Shown here one piece after another: positions 43,805-52,900 of a DNA stretch of 64,000 nt. The position numbers and the translations under genes were made by a program. This DNA comes from Neorhizobium galegae (GTDB lineage Bacteria > Pseudomonadota > Alphaproteobacteria > Rhizobiales > Rhizobiaceae). Position 1 is the first letter of the stretch, and the number at the start of each line of letters is the position of its first letter. The stretch is taken from the NCBI RefSeq assembly GCF_017877135.1, contig NZ_JAGIPH010000014.1, positions 1-64,000 of the forward strand, in the 5' to 3' direction. Under the pieces are notes generated by a model. That model saw only the letters and a list, made by a program, of their open reading frames with translations, was not told the origin of the DNA and did no database searches.

Positions 43805-45382
43805 GTGACGCACGAGACTTCAATCGCAGACCGTTATGATGTGCTGGTGGTGGGTTTCGGCCCCGCCGGCGCCGTCGCCGCCGGCATGCTGGGGGCACGC
43901 GGCCATTCCACGCTGGTCATCGACCGCCTGACCACGATCTATGACAAACCGCGTGCCATCGCCATCGATCACGAGATCCTGCGTCATTTCGACAATATGG
44001 GTATTGCCGAGGCGGTTCTGCCCCATGTTGCCCCCTTCACCGCCTCGCAGCACTTTGGCGCCAAGGGCCAGTTGATCCGCCGCATCGATATGGTGCCGGA
44101 ACCCTATCCGCTCGGCTACACGCCGAGCATGGTGTTTACCCAGCCGCCGGTGGAGGCGGCGCTTCGCGCCCATGCCGAGGGCTTTGATTGCGTCACGGTT
44201 TCGCTCGGCGTCGAGATGATCGATCTCGACAGCCGTAAGGACGAGGTCGTCGCGACGCTGAAGGAGGCCTCGGGCGAGATCCGCAAGGTCGCCGCCCGCT
44301 ACCTGATCGGCTGCGACGGCGCCTCGAGCCGCGTACGCGAGCTTGCCGGCATCACCCTGGAGGATCTGGTGTTCGACGAGCCGTGGCTCGTGATCGACGT
44401 GCTGGTGAACGATGCCGGTCTTGCCAAGCTTCCTCAGACCTCTGCGCAGTTCTGCGATCCGGCCCGGCCCGCAAGCTTCATCATGGGACCGAAGAACCAT
44501 CGGCGATGGGAAATCATGCTTCTGCCGGGCGAAGACCCGCGGCAGATGGAAAAGCCGGACAATGTCTGGAGGCTCCTGTCGCCGTGGCTGACGCCTGAGG
44601 ATGGCGAATTGTGGCGCGCCGCCGCCTATCGCTTCCATGCGCTGGTGGCAGACGACTGGGCAAAAGGCCGGGTGGTGATTGCCGGCGATGCTGCCCACCA
44701 GCAGCCGCCCTTCATCGGCCAGGGCATGTGCCAGGGCCTGCGCGACGTCTCCAACCTGACCTGGCGGCTTGACCGTATCCTGAAGGGCCAGTCGGACGAA
44801 AACCTGCTGGCAAGCTATACCGAGGAGCGCAAGCGCCATGTTGAGACGCTGACGGGCCGCATCAAGGCCATCGGCCAGGCGATCTGCGAACGCAATCCTG
44901 AGGCGGCCGCGGCCCGCGATGCCCGCATTTTGGCCGAGGGGGGCGGGCAGCCGCTGGTGATCACCCGGCAGGACATCGTTCCGCCGCTCGAACAGGGCCT
45001 GATTGCCGCGGAAGGCACGCCGGCCCGCGGCCTGCTCTTCCCCCAGCCGGCAATTCTCGACAAGGGCGAAAGCCGGCTTCTCGATCACCTCACCGGTGCC
45101 ACGTGGCGGCTGGTGCTGGATGCTCGCCGTGCCACGCAGACGCAAGGCAGGGCGCTTGCAGCCGAAGTCCAGGGCATGACGGTTGTTGCCGTCGCAGCGG
45201 AAGACGCGGATACGGCCGACGAGACGGCAGTGCGCGAAAAGGATGGCGTCCTGACCGGCTGGTTCGAGCGGCATGGCGCGGTCGCCGCACTCGTACGGCC
45301 GGATCATTACGTGTTCGGGGCTGCTGCCGATCTCGATGCTCTTCGCCAACAGATACAGGATCTGCGCGCACATCTTGCCTGA
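43805..45382 (+). CDS. FAD-dependent aromatic hydroxylase (MhpA-like, class A)
   Basis: 525 residues with the class A flavin hydroxylase set: GFGPAGAVAAGML for FAD near residues 18-30, the DG motif in LIGCDGASSRVR, and the GD motif AGDAAHQQPPFIGQGM near residue 295. A C-terminal thioredoxin-like domain typical of MhpA/PheA follows. It hydroxylates a phenolic ring using NAD(P)H and O2, giving the catechol for the neighbouring dioxygenase. It starts with GTG 43805; no strong RBS is seen. 3-(3-Hydroxyphenyl)propionate is one possible substrate, but the rest of the mhp set is absent. Confidence 0.88.
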   Translation: MTHETSIADRYDVLVVGFGPAGAVAAGMLGARGHSTLVIDRLTTIYDKPRAIAIDHEILRHFDNMGIAEAVLPHVAPFTASQHFGAKGQLIRRIDMVPEPYPLGYTPSMVFTQPPVEAALRAHAEGFDCVTVSLGVEMIDLDSRKDEVVATLKEASGEIRKVAARYLIGCDGASSRVRELAGITLEDLVFDEPWLVIDVLVNDAGLAKLPQTSAQFCDPARPASFIMGPKNHRRWEIMLLPGEDPRQMEKPDNVWRLLSPWLTPEDGELWRAAAYRFHALVADDWAKGRVVIAGDAAHQQPPFIGQGMCQGLRDVSNLTWRLDRILKGQSDENLLASYTEERKRHVETLTGRIKAIGQAICERNPEAAAARDARILAEGGGQPLVITRQDIVPPLEQGLIAAEGTPARGLLFPQPAILDKGESRLLDHLTGATWRLVLDARRATQTQGRALAAEVQGMTVVAVAAEDADTADETAVREKDGVLTGWFERHGAVAALVRPDHYVFGAAADLDALRQQIQDLRAHLA

Positions 45383-45423
45383 GACGCCAACGATCCGGCC
45401 AGCCCAATCAAAGGAGTATCCTC

Positions 45424-46272
45424 ATGAGACTTTCCACCGTCAGAATAGCCGGACGCACGACCTGGGGCGTGATCGAAGGCGAGACCCTTCGCGATACGGG
45501 CGCTGCGATGGCCGGCCGGTACGCAGACCTCAAGGCAGCCGTGACCGCAGGCTTCGACGGTGTTGCCGAGGCAGCTGAAAAGGCCGCGGCTTTTCCGCTC
45601 TCCGAGATCGAATGGCTGCCGGTCATCCCGAACCCGGACAAGATCCTTTGCGTCGGCCTGAACTACGAGATGCACCGCAAGGAGACCGGCCGCGCCGAAG
45701 TCGAAAACCCGACCATCTTTGCGCGCTATTCCAACAGCCAGACGGGGCATCTGAAGCCGATCATCCGGCCGAAGGTCTCGACCGAACTGGACTATGAAGG
45801 GGAACTCGCCGTCATCATCGGCAAGCCGGGCCGCTACATTTCCCGCGCGGATGCCCTTGGCCATGTCGCCGGTTTTGCCTGCTACAATGATGGCAGCGTG
45901 CGCGACTACCAGCGCCATACGCACCAGTTCACGCCCGGCAAGAATTTCCCCGATACCGGCGCCTTCGGTCCCTGGATGATGACGCCGGACGAACTCGGCC
46001 CGCTTGACGACCTGCGCATCCAGACGCGGCTTAACGGCGCGGTGGTGCAGGATGCCACCTTTGCCCAGATGATCTTCGATATCGCCCGCCAGATCGAATA
46101 CTGCTCGAGCTTCACGCGGCTGGAGGCCGGCGACGTCATTGCCTCCGGCACGCCGGGCGGGGTCGGCGCCAAGCGCAATCCGCCGCTCTGGATGAAGCCC
46201 GCCGACATCGTCGAGGTCGAAATCGACCGGCTCGGCATCTTGCGCAATCCGATCGTCAACGAGCAGGGGTGA
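45424..46272 (+). CDS. Fumarylacetoacetate hydrolase-family enzyme
   Basis: 282 residues from ATG 45424, with AAAGGAG upstream. The FAH core is evident: LCVGLNYEMHRKETGR, FARYSNS, the metal-binding ELDYEGELAVIIGK, and SGTPGGVGAKRNPP near the C-terminus. Homologues hydrolyse or decarboxylate ring-cleavage products (fumarylpyruvate, HPC-type oxo acids). Here it would process the product of the extradiol dioxygenase. A longer frame from 45103 overlaps the hydroxylase and is rejected. Confidence 0.9.
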   Translation: MRLSTVRIAGRTTWGVIEGETLRDTGAAMAGRYADLKAAVTAGFDGVAEAAEKAAAFPLSEIEWLPVIPNPDKILCVGLNYEMHRKETGRAEVENPTIFARYSNSQTGHLKPIIRPKVSTELDYEGELAVIIGKPGRYISRADALGHVAGFACYNDGSVRDYQRHTHQFTPGKNFPDTGAFGPWMMTPDELGPLDDLRIQTRLNGAVVQDATFAQMIFDIARQIEYCSSFTRLEAGDVIASGTPGGVGAKRNPPLWMKPADIVEVEIDRLGILRNPIVNEQG

Positions 46273-46314
46273 GGCCTGCGCGTCGACGACACTTGACTTC
46301 AACGGGAGGAAGAC

Positions 46315-47295
46315 ATGCTGATACTATCGAGACGAATGGCTCTGGCGGGACTGGGAGCGCTGGTTGCCTGTGGGCCGGCTGCGGCCGCCGACTGGCCGCA
46401 GAAACCGGTCACGGTCATCGTGCCACAGGCTGCCGGCAACAGCCCGGACGTGCTGTGCCGCATCATCACCGACAAGCTGTCACGGGCGCTCGGCCAGCAA
46501 TTCGTCGTGGACAACCGCCCAGGTGCTGCCAATGTCGTGGGCATGCAGTCGGCGGCCCGCGCGGCCAATGACGGCTATACCTTCGTCTTTGCCACCTCGG
46601 CGGCGCTCGTCACCAATCCTTACACGATCAAGAACCTGTCTTATGATCCGCTGAAGGATTTCGTGCCCGTCGCCATGGTTGCCAAGAGCCACCATCTCCT
46701 ACTCGTCAACCCGAACGTGAAGGCCAACAGCCTTGCCGAGCTGATTGCACTCGAAAAGGAAAAGCCCGGTTCGCTCAGCGTTGCCGTCGATGGCCCCCGC
46801 AATATTTCGGGGCTCATTGCGCAGGCAATCAACAAGCAGGCAGGCACGAAAATGGTGCTGGTGCCCTACAATACCATTTCCAACGCCGTGCAGGACAGCA
46901 TCAGCGGCCGCACGCCGGTCACCATCCAGTCCGCCTCCGTCGTTGAACCCTTCATCAAGGATGGCTCGCTGCGTGCCATTGCCGTGGCCGGCAACGAACG
47001 GATTTCCACGCATCCCGATGTGCCGGCCATTGCCGAGATGCTGAAAAGCGTCGAACTGCAGGGCTGGTTCATGGTCATGGCGCCGGTCGGCACGCCAGCC
47101 GACATTCTGGACAGAATGAGCAAGGCCATTGCTGCGGCGATCGCCGAGCCGGACGTCAAGGAGCGCGCACCGGGTCTGGGCTTCGAACTCGCTAAGGGCG
47201 AGCCGATCAGCCCGTCCGGTGCAAAGGCGTTTCTGGATGCCCAGTACGCCTATACGGGCACGGTGATCAAGTCGCTCGGCATCGAGCCGAACTGA
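46315..47295 (+). CDS. tctC: Tripartite tricarboxylate transporter substrate-binding protein (TctC/Bug type)
   Basis: 326 residues. A Tat-like or Sec signal (RRMALAGLGALVACGPAAAA) precedes the Bug fold: KPVTVIVPQAAGNSPDVLCRI, VVDNRPGAANVVG and a late APVGTPADILDRM. It captures an organic acid in the periplasm. As the fifth gene after the aromatic enzymes it probably binds the aromatic acid degraded by them. An alternative start is ATG 46333. Confidence 0.92.
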   Translation: MLILSRRMALAGLGALVACGPAAAADWPQKPVTVIVPQAAGNSPDVLCRIITDKLSRALGQQFVVDNRPGAANVVGMQSAARAANDGYTFVFATSAALVTNPYTIKNLSYDPLKDFVPVAMVAKSHHLLLVNPNVKANSLAELIALEKEKPGSLSVAVDGPRNISGLIAQAINKQAGTKMVLVPYNTISNAVQDSISGRTPVTIQSASVVEPFIKDGSLRAIAVAGNERISTHPDVPAIAEMLKSVELQGWFMVMAPVGTPADILDRMSKAIAAAIAEPDVKERAPGLGFELAKGEPISPSGAKAFLDAQYAYTGTVIKSLGIEPN

Positions 47296-47323
47296 CCTGC
47301 AATCGGAAAAGGGGGGAGGCTCC

Positions 47324-47977
47324 ATGCGCGAGCACGACACACAGCCCGGCGGCGCGGCACCGGATAGTCCGGTGCGCGTGTCGCAAAACCTTGCAGGCGG
47401 CCTGATCCTTGTGGCCCTAGCAGCGATTGCGCTATGGCTGCTGAGCGATCTGAATGCCGGAACGCTTGGCGCCATGGGCTCGGCCCTGATGCCGCGGGTT
47501 CTGGCCGTCGGGCTTGGCCTTCTGGGCGCGCTTGTCGCGGCCTCGTCCTTCTTCCACCAGGGGCCGGTTCTGGAGCATCTGCCGCTGCGCGGACCGTCCC
47601 TCGTCATCTTGGCGATTGTCATCTTTGCCGCAACCATCCGACCGCTTTCGCTGGGATCCGTCTCGCTTCCCGGCTTCGGCTTGATCGTCGCAGCACCTCT
47701 GTCGATCATCATCTGCGGCTTTGCCACCCGCGAGGCGCGCCTGCGCGAACTGGTCGTCCTGGCTCTGGCGCTGACCCCGACCTGCATGGTCCTGTTCGGC
47801 GATCTCCTGAACCTGACCATTCCGATGCTGCCCGACGCGCTGATGGATCTCTTCCCGGAGGGCTGGTCGCAAAAGGCCATGCTGCGGGTATCGGCAGCCA
47901 CCATGCTCGCCGTTGCGGCGCTCTTGTTCTTCAGCGGCGCGCGATCTGCAACAGACGACGCAAAGGCGAAAGACTGA
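47324..47977 (+). CDS. tctB: Tripartite tricarboxylate transporter small membrane subunit (TctB)
   Basis: 217 residues. After an N-terminal polar tail there are four to five membrane segments, with the TctB pattern of GTLGAMGSALMPRVLAVGL and an FGDLLNLTIPMLPDALMDLF loop. It is 28 nt after the tctC gene; its stop overlaps the tctA start. Confidence 0.9.
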   Translation: MREHDTQPGGAAPDSPVRVSQNLAGGLILVALAAIALWLLSDLNAGTLGAMGSALMPRVLAVGLGLLGALVAASSFFHQGPVLEHLPLRGPSLVILAIVIFAATIRPLSLGSVSLPGFGLIVAAPLSIIICGFATREARLRELVVLALALTPTCMVLFGDLLNLTIPMLPDALMDLFPEGWSQKAMLRVSAATMLAVAALLFFSGARSATDDAKAKD

Positions 47978-49479
47978 TGGATACGCTCATCTCAAATCTG
48001 TCGCTCGGCTTTTCGGTGGCGCTTGGCCTGCAGAACCTCGGGCTTGCCTTCGTCGGCTGCATGGTCGGCACGCTGATCGGCGTGCTGCCGGGCGTCGGGC
48101 CGGTGGCCACCATTGCCATGCTGCTTCCCGTCACCTTCAGCCTTGATCCGGTCGGTGCCCTGATCATGCTGGCAGGCATCTATTACGGCGCGCAGTATGG
48201 CGGCTCGACAACGGCAATCCTCGTCAATATCCCAGGCGAGGCAACCTCCGTCGTCACGGCGCTGGACGGTCATGCCATGGCCCGGCGCGGGCGGGCCGGC
48301 GCAGCGCTCGGCATTGCCGCCATCGGCTCCTTCTTTGCCGGGACCGTCGCGACGATGCTGATTGCGGCGCTCGGCGCGCCCCTGACCAAGGCCGCCCTTC
48401 TGTTCGGGCCGACCGAATATTTCTCGCTGATGGTGATGGGCCTGATCTTCGCCGTCGTGCTTGCCGGCGGATCGATCCTGAAGGCGCTCGCCATGATCAT
48501 GCTCGGCCTGCTGCTCTCCACTGTCGGCACCGACCTTGAGACAGGTGACCAGCGCATGACCTTCGGCCAGCCCTTCCTGTGGGATGGCATCGACTTTGCC
48601 GTGCTGGCCATGGGCGTGTTCGGCATTGCCGAGATCCTACGCAATCTGGGCCAGCCGGAAGACCGCGACCTGGTGCGGGGCACCATCGGGCGCCTGCTGC
48701 CGAGCCAGGCGGAAATGCGCCAGTCGCTGGCGCCCATCCTGCGCGGCACGCTGCTCGGCTCCGCCTTCGGCATCCTGCCGGGCAATGGCGCAGTGCTTGC
48801 CCCGTTTGCCTCCTATGCGGTGGAGAAGAAGCTCGCCGCTGATCCGAGCCGCTTCGGCAAGGGTGCGATCGAGGCAGTGGCCGGGCCGGAATCGGCCAAC
48901 AATGCCGGCGCACAGACCTCCTTCATCCCGCTCCTGACGCTCGGCATTCCCGCCAATGCCGTGATGGCGCTGATGGTCGGCGCGATGACGATCCAGGGCA
49001 TCATTCCGGGGCCGCAGGTCATGACCGGAAACCCCTCCCTGTTCTGGGGCATGATCGCATCGATGTGGATCGGCAACCTGATGCTTCTCGTCATCAACCT
49101 GCCGCTGGTGGGGGTGTGGGTGAAGCTGCTGCAGGTTCCCTATCGCCTGCTGTTTCCGGTCATCCTACTGTTCTGCTGCATCGGCATCTATTCGATCAAT
49201 GGACAGGTCACCGATGTTCTCTTCATCGGCCTGTTCGGCCTTGCCGGTTTCATTCTCATCCGTTGCGGCTTCGAGCCCGCCCCGATGCTGCTCGGTTTCG
49301 TGCTAGGCAAGCTGATGGAGGAAAACCTGCGCCGGGCCCTGATCCTGTCGCGCGGCTCTCTCACGACCTTCGTGACGGAACCGATCAGCGCGGGCCTGCT
49401 TGCCGTCTCCTCCATCCTGCTCGTCGCCGCCATCGTCCCGAACATCCGCAGGGGGCGTGAGGAGGCCTTTGCCGAATAG
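47977..49479 (+). CDS. tctA: Tripartite tricarboxylate transporter large permease (TctA)
   Basis: 500 residues with about twelve membrane segments. The conserved TctA segments are present: GTLIGVLPGVGPVATIAMLLP, YYGAQYGGSTTAIL with NIPGEATSVVTALDGH, and the internal repeat GILPGNGAVLAPFASYAVEK. ATG 47977 overlaps the tctB stop. A longer frame from 47434 lies over tctB and is rejected. It completes a secondary, proton- or sodium-driven uptake system. Confidence 0.94.
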   Translation: MDTLISNLSLGFSVALGLQNLGLAFVGCMVGTLIGVLPGVGPVATIAMLLPVTFSLDPVGALIMLAGIYYGAQYGGSTTAILVNIPGEATSVVTALDGHAMARRGRAGAALGIAAIGSFFAGTVATMLIAALGAPLTKAALLFGPTEYFSLMVMGLIFAVVLAGGSILKALAMIMLGLLLSTVGTDLETGDQRMTFGQPFLWDGIDFAVLAMGVFGIAEILRNLGQPEDRDLVRGTIGRLLPSQAEMRQSLAPILRGTLLGSAFGILPGNGAVLAPFASYAVEKKLAADPSRFGKGAIEAVAGPESANNAGAQTSFIPLLTLGIPANAVMALMVGAMTIQGIIPGPQVMTGNPSLFWGMIASMWIGNLMLLVINLPLVGVWVKLLQVPYRLLFPVILLFCCIGIYSINGQVTDVLFIGLFGLAGFILIRCGFEPAPMLLGFVLGKLMEENLRRALILSRGSLTTFVTEPISAGLLAVSSILLVAAIVPNIRRGREEAFAE

Positions 49480-49616
49480 TGTTGGACTGAGACATAGAAG
49501 GACGGCTTTGATTATTCACACCCGGCTTGAGGATTATGCACTACCGCATTTTGTTCGGCGTATTTTGCCCGTCACCCTAAGCACTTCGCTGTTCTACTCT
49601 GACCTGATGGCAGGCG

Positions 49617-49897
49617 TGAACTGCACCGGGTTTGCCGGAGACCCCAACTCGTGAGACGTTGGGTCGGAAGCGTTGGCAATCCCTGTGACAACGCTCTCGC
49701 CGACGAGACATGCCGTGGTGCAACGTCGAAGCCGTGGAATTCGCTGGCTCGAACGGGCGAAGGGTCCAACAACCGCCGCCTTATGGAGCGTATCGGAAAC
49801 ACTCCGCCAGCCGAGGCTGAAGACCGATGCCATGCGGACGAACCAGCCATGGCCGCATGCCTCAGACCAAGCGGCCTGAGGCAGATCCCGCGGTTCA
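49617..49897 (+). mobile_element. Internally deleted IS3-family relic
   Basis: The left terminal repeat TGAACTGCACCGGGTTTGCC (extending to 49643) starts with TG. A degenerate right repeat ends GCGGTTCA at 49897. Between them the frame from 49651 reads RRWVGSVGNPCDNALADE, then after a frameshift VEAVEFA, then NNRRLMERIGNTPPAEAED and EPAMAA. This is the C-terminus of an IS3 OrfB. About a kilobase of the transposase is missing, so it cannot move on its own. The repeat matches the IS end at 71-95, so both derive from related elements. Confidence 0.8.
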
Positions 49898-49965
49898 TCG
49901 GCCACGTTTGCCGGCAGCCTGCTTCAGATCGTCAGAGGTCGGCCCGCCGCGTTTGCCAAGGCATT

Positions 49966-52900
49966 TCACCGCAGCTTGTTGAGCGGTGGCTGCTTCAATT
50001 GCATCCCGACGACGCCCACGATGCCTTGGATGATTGACTGAACAAATGATACCGATGCACTTTGTTGGAGAGATGAATCTGCTCCCGGCCGTTGCTGGAT
50101 TGGTTGGCTCCTGCCTTGCTGACTCTCTGCCAAAGCCTGGGCGCGCATCTGTGCTGCCACCTGAAGCATGACCTCTCCCAAAACGTCGTCCGGCGTTTTG
50201 GTGCCGCTCTGCTGGCTGGAAGAGGCTGCCTGGCTCTGCTGGTTATTGGCCATCTGCTGGATGAAGTCGGTGACGATCTGGTCTGCTGACGGTTGCCCCA
50301 AGCCTGTCGACTGCGCTGATAACTCCTGTTCCAGCGTGCTGGTCGAGGGCGTGTTCACGCGTGGCGGCTGCGCTGCCGGCGACGGCGGCTCGCTGGGCGG
50401 CGTTGTCGGGGGCCGTGTCACTGTTCTGACCGTCAGAGTGCCGCCGATGAATTGCAGGCTGTAATTGGCCGACGCGGTCAGAGAGCCGCGCGTGATGGCA
50501 TATGTTCCGGCACCTGAGCCGGTCGATGCCGAGGTCGCAAGGGCGCCGCTGAGGCTGTCGCCGTTGACGAGCCCCATGCCGCCGACGGAATAGCTCAGTG
50601 GCGGATTTGTCGCGCCGACATCGCGGGTCTGGTTGTTGGCCGCAATGACGAGAGTGCGAGGCGTCACGGTGGCGCCGAGTGAAACGAAACGGGTTGAACC
50701 GCCGCCCCGGAACTGACCCTGCATGCCGGTGAGGTCGATATCGTAGCTGCCGACGCCGGTGGTCCTGCCGACACCCTGATACGTGCCGGAAAGTGTGTTC
50801 CAGACGCCGCTGCCATAGAGGCTGGCGGTGGGGGTGTCGCCGTAGACGGCCGTCTCGCGGACGCCAACCACACCCGAGACACCGAACAGTTCCGGCGCAT
50901 AACCGGCCGATGCCGGCGCCCAGACGGTGCCGTCGAAGCCAGTAAAACTGTTGTTGTCCTGCATCGCCTGACTGCTGAGGCCGACGCCGCCGGCACTTGT
51001 GGAGAGACTTGAGCCGAGGATATCCCAGTAGGACGAGGTCACGCGCCCGCCATTGCTGGCGCCGACCAGGCCGCCTTGCTCGGAATTCCCCTGAACTTCG
51101 CCCGCCGAATAGGTCTCGGCAAGGCTGCCGGAATGGAGGCCGATGAGGCCGCCGACCTGTTGGCTGCCTGTCGCGCTGCCCGTCGCATAGGACTGGGTGA
51201 CGGTTGCCACATTCCAGCCGACAAGTCCGCCAACCTTCGTGCCACCTGCGACCGACCCGCGAGCATAGGACTGGCTGATGTTTCCTCCATAGATCACGCC
51301 GTCCCGCTCGCCATCGTAATTCTTGCCCACCAGGCCGCCGACAGCATCGACGGTACCTCTGACGTCGCCCGTCGCGAAGGACTGCGTAATCTGTCCTCCC
51401 ACGTTGATGCCTGCCAGGCCGCCGACCAGAAAATCGCCGCGCACCGTGCCTGTTGCCCACGAGGTGCTGACGGCGCCGAGGGAATTGCCGCCGACCAGTC
51501 CGCCGACAACCTCCTGACCGGAGACCGGACCGGTCGCATAGGAACGGCTGATCGTGCCGCCTGCATTGTAGCCGACGAGGCCGCCCACATATGTTCCGCT
51601 GCGCACCGAAGCTGTGGAATAGGAATTGTCGATGGTGCCACCGAGATAGCCAACCAGCCCGCCCGTATTGAAGGCGCGAAGGATGTCGATGCCATCGGAT
51701 GTAACACTGCCCGTGGAGTAGGCGTTCTCGATCCGGCCGTAATGCGCACCGACCAGTGCGCCAATGTCGTTGCTGGAATTGCCTTCCACCTCCACATCGA
51801 CCAGGCCGATATTGCGGATCAGTGCAGAATTCGCCGTCAGGCCGAACAGACCCGTCGAGCCATAACCCATCAGTGGCTGGCGACCGATATAGAGGTCTGT
51901 GATCACATGGCTAAGACCGTCGAAGGTGCCGGAAAAGCCCATCGTGCGGTTGCCGCCGATCGAGAGAAACCCGCTGCTCCAGTCATGTGTCACGCCGGCA
52001 TCGATATCCCGGCCGAGGGCGTAATTGGCGGTCTTGTTGTTTCGGACGTTCTGTAGGTCGTAGATGGTGTTGACCAGCGCGTATGCGGTCACCGCGGTGC
52101 GGGTTCCCCCGATCCCGGAAAAGTCCGGGAGGTTGAGGTAGCTGTCGGTATTGACGCTGCCGGCATCCTTGCCCGCAGGATTGTAATAGATCGAGACGCC
52201 GCCATCTGCGGTGATCCGACGATCGCCGGCGACCGTGACTGTGCCTGTTCCCGTGCCGGCATTGTCCGCCCGCAGCACGACGGAGGCACCTCCGCCGCCG
52301 CTCAGGTTGGCGTTCAGCGCAATGTTGCGATAGGCCGACAGTGTCAGTCTGGTGCCCTGGTTCCACATGAGGTCGGAAGCGACCAGAATATCGCCAGCCT
52401 GGTTGCCGGCAGATCCTTCGCTGCCTGTCGATATCGTCACATTGGCATTGGCAAGGGCGTTCTGCAGCGTTGCAACGTTGATGATGCTGTCGTTGCCGGT
52501 CGGTGTCACGCCGGAGGCATTGGTCGATGCTGCGCTGGAGATCGTCACATTGTACGGATCAAGCAGCAGATTGCCGAAAACGCCGCTTTCGGCGGAGAGA
52601 TCGACGGCTCCGATGAAGTCGAGCCCGGCCTTGCCCGACACTTCCGCCTCGCCGCCTGCGCCTGAGCCTTTGCCGCGCGCACTGAGGGTGCCGGCATAGT
52701 TCGTGGCGAGGTCGGACCAGATGACGATCTGGCCGCCGGTGCCGGATCCGGTTGCGTCCGCGCGGATGACACTTGCGGCATCGACGGATGTCGTCGCTGC
52801 CGTTTGCAACCCCGCCGCGCCCTTGCGATTGCCGCCGACGCGGACATCGCCGCCATCTTCTCTGCCGGACGCGTCGAGTGTCGCCCCGCTCAGCGCGACA

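Noticed and set aside
43820..45373. 517-codon antisense frame over the aromatic hydroxylase
   Set aside because: Shadow of a gene with clear FAD motifs; no independent support.
51000..51800. Periodic sequence considered as a CRISPR array
   Set aside because: The periodicity comes from GLUG protein repeats in the adhesin. The units vary and have no constant direct repeat with unique spacers.
51076..52056. 326-codon plus-strand frame within the adhesin gene
   Set aside because: It is the complement of the repetitive GLUG region, and its repeated peptides arise from that repeat.
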